A DNA stretch of 24,915 nucleotides, taken from an uncultured Saprospiraceae bacterium (GTDB lineage Bacteria; Bacteroidota; Bacteroidia; Chitinophagales; Saprospiraceae). Position 1 is the first letter of the stretch, and every line of letters begins with the position of its first letter. Of the stretch, positions 23,903 through 24,915 are shown piece after piece. Under the pieces are notes generated by a model. It was not told the origin of the DNA. It searched no databases and saw nothing but the letters and a program-made list of their open reading frames with translations. Both the position numbers and the translations under genes were made by a program. The DNA is taken from positions 1-24,915 of the forward strand of contig CALCMV010000113.1 of the NCBI GenBank assembly GCA_937967535.1, given 5' to 3'.

Positions 23903-24012
23903 GTACCGACGTCTTTAGCCGTCGCAGGAGTGTAAAATAGATTTGTAATAAAAACATTTCAATTACTTAAAAATTAAAATAAAATTCACTTGACGGCTAA
24001 AGATGTCAGTAC
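23903..24012. repeat. MITE-like inverted-repeat element, copy 2
   Basis: Arms at 23903-23923 and 23992-24012 are inverted copies with 19 of 21 bases matching and share GTCTTTAGCCGTC with the copy at 4-114. The AT-rich interior aligns with the reverse complement of copy 1. It ends 27 bp before the Rpn-nuclease start codon, so it may affect that gene's leader or promoter. Confidence 0.75.
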
Positions 24013-24039
24013 AGGTCTAACGTGAATAAATAGAAAAAA

Positions 24040-24888
24040 ATGCAATCAAGATACATCAATCCATATACCGATTTTGGTTTCAAGAAATTGTTTGGCGAAG
24101 AAGCCAACAAGGACTTGCTCGTGGATTTCTTGAATCAATTGCTACCTGATAAGCACCAAATTAAAGAACTTTCTTTTCAAAATACCGAACAATTACATGA
24201 TATATCTGTCGATAGAAAAGCGATTTTTGATATACATTGCATCAGTAAAACGGGGGAGCGTTTTATTGTAGAAATGCAAAAAGCTAAAATCAAATTTTTC
24301 AAAGACAGGGCTTTATTTTACACGACATTTCCCATAAAAGAACAAGCAAAAAAGGGGGATTGGAATTTTAGATTAGACCAAATTTACTACATCGCTATTT
24401 TGGATTTTTTCTATGATGAAGAAGAAGAAAAAGCAAAAGTAAGGCGAGAAGTAGAACTCAAAGACCAAGATTGTAAAGTGTTTTATGATAAATTGCAATA
24501 TATATTTTTGCAAATGCCTGCCTTCAATAAAAAAGAGCATGAACTCAAAACGCATTATGACAAATGGCTGTATTTCTTGAAAAATTTAGAAGATTTTGAT
24601 GATATACCCACAATATTGAGAGAACCTATTTTTGAAAAAGCATTTAAAACCGCTGAAATCGCCAACCTTAATAAAAAGGAATTTGATAGGTACGAAAAAA
24701 GCCGACTATCCTACTTAGAGTTGGTCAATGTAGTAAAAACAGGAGAAGAAGAAGCACTTCTCAAGGGAGAATTAAGAATGACCAAAGAACTCATCAAACA
24801 AAATATTTTGACCGACGAGCAAATCGCACAAGTTGTAAATATTCCATTGGAAAAAATACAAGGAATACGAAAGGGTTTATCAAAATAA
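24040..24888 (+). CDS. Rpn-family PD-(D/E)XK nuclease
   Basis: The 282-aa protein opens NPYTDFGFKKLFGEE and carries the PD-(D/E)XK core FDIHCISKTGERFIVEMQKA: Asp64 and the Glu78-x-Gln80-Lys81 motif. The C-terminal ILTDEQIAQVVNIPLEKIQGIRKG is typical of the recombination-promoting nuclease (Rpn/PD-(D/E)XK transposase-like) family. The family is linked to recA-independent recombination and to defence in several bacteria; the function of this copy is unknown. Although often annotated as a transposase, there are no insertion-sequence ends. The start at 24040 follows the copy 2 inverted-repeat element. The gene is complete within the window. Confidence 0.9.
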   Translation: MQSRYINPYTDFGFKKLFGEEANKDLLVDFLNQLLPDKHQIKELSFQNTEQLHDISVDRKAIFDIHCISKTGERFIVEMQKAKIKFFKDRALFYTTFPIKEQAKKGDWNFRLDQIYYIAILDFFYDEEEEKAKVRREVELKDQDCKVFYDKLQYIFLQMPAFNKKEHELKTHYDKWLYFLKNLEDFDDIPTILREPIFEKAFKTAEIANLNKKEFDRYEKSRLSYLELVNVVKTGEEEALLKGELRMTKELIKQNILTDEQIAQVVNIPLEKIQGIRKGLSK

Positions 24889-24915
24889 CAAGTTAATGCA
24901 AGCAACAAAACTCAA

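Noticed and set aside
24040..24888. Rpn-family protein read as an insertion-sequence transposase
   Set aside because: No terminal repeats or target duplication frame it, and PD-(D/E)XK Rpn proteins are not IS transposases. The element at 23903-24012 ends before the gene and is paired with itself.

Overview
The window is chromosomal DNA from a member of the Bacteroidota, probably close to Saprospiria/Lewinella-like lineages; the lineage is inferred, not proven. Four things point there. The promoter motif TAnnTTTG occurs upstream of several genes, in place of a sigma70 -10 box. Bacteroidota protein families are present: a type IX secretion C-terminal sorting domain, a DUF4292 lipoprotein, a GYDIA-type GHMP kinase, and a secreted protein with a dockerin-like end (ADK..W..NNG). 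The intergenic DNA is very AT-rich. The tRNA gene does not encode its CCA end.

Layout. 1-120 is a 111-bp inverted-repeat element. ruvC (+) follows and converges on a run of four minus-strand genes at 1014-6651. In transcription order these are a sugar-phosphate nucleotidyltransferase, a TPR protein, a DUF4292 lipoprotein and an arylsulfotransferase-like secreted protein. About 1 kb of gene-free DNA comes next. A small secreted protein (+, 7699-8343) then converges on a 716-aa modular secreted protein (-, 8410-10560). After another 0.9 kb without genes come an M1 metallopeptidase, a membrane protein and an ADP-ribosylglycohydrolase, all on +. From 15986 the direction is minus again: tRNA-Pro(GGG), recA, an outer-membrane beta-barrel protein, coaX, a ParA-like ATPase overlapping an AlbA_2/HATPase protein, and a GHMP kinase. 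A 60-aa membrane protein and an Rpn-family PD-(D/E)XK nuclease (+) close the window, the latter directly behind a second copy of the 111-bp element.

Gene content is mainly housekeeping (ruvC, recA, coaX, tRNA-Pro, mevalonate-type kinase, envelope biogenesis) plus secreted and envelope proteins. The least explained protein-coding unit is the two-gene AlbA_2/HATPase plus ParA pair at 20360-22533, whose ParA member has lost most of the glycines of its P-loop.

The most striking non-coding feature is that many gaps between genes contain arrays of degenerate short words with a fixed period of 6, 7 or 8 bp. Each gap has its own word, and several arrays are repeated in inverted orientation so that the RNA would fold into a long hairpin. 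Two further elements of about 155 bp with long terminal inverted repeats sit 14-18 nt upstream of start codons in the nucleotidyltransferase-TPR-DUF4292 gene run, so each of its gaps and its leader holds such an element.
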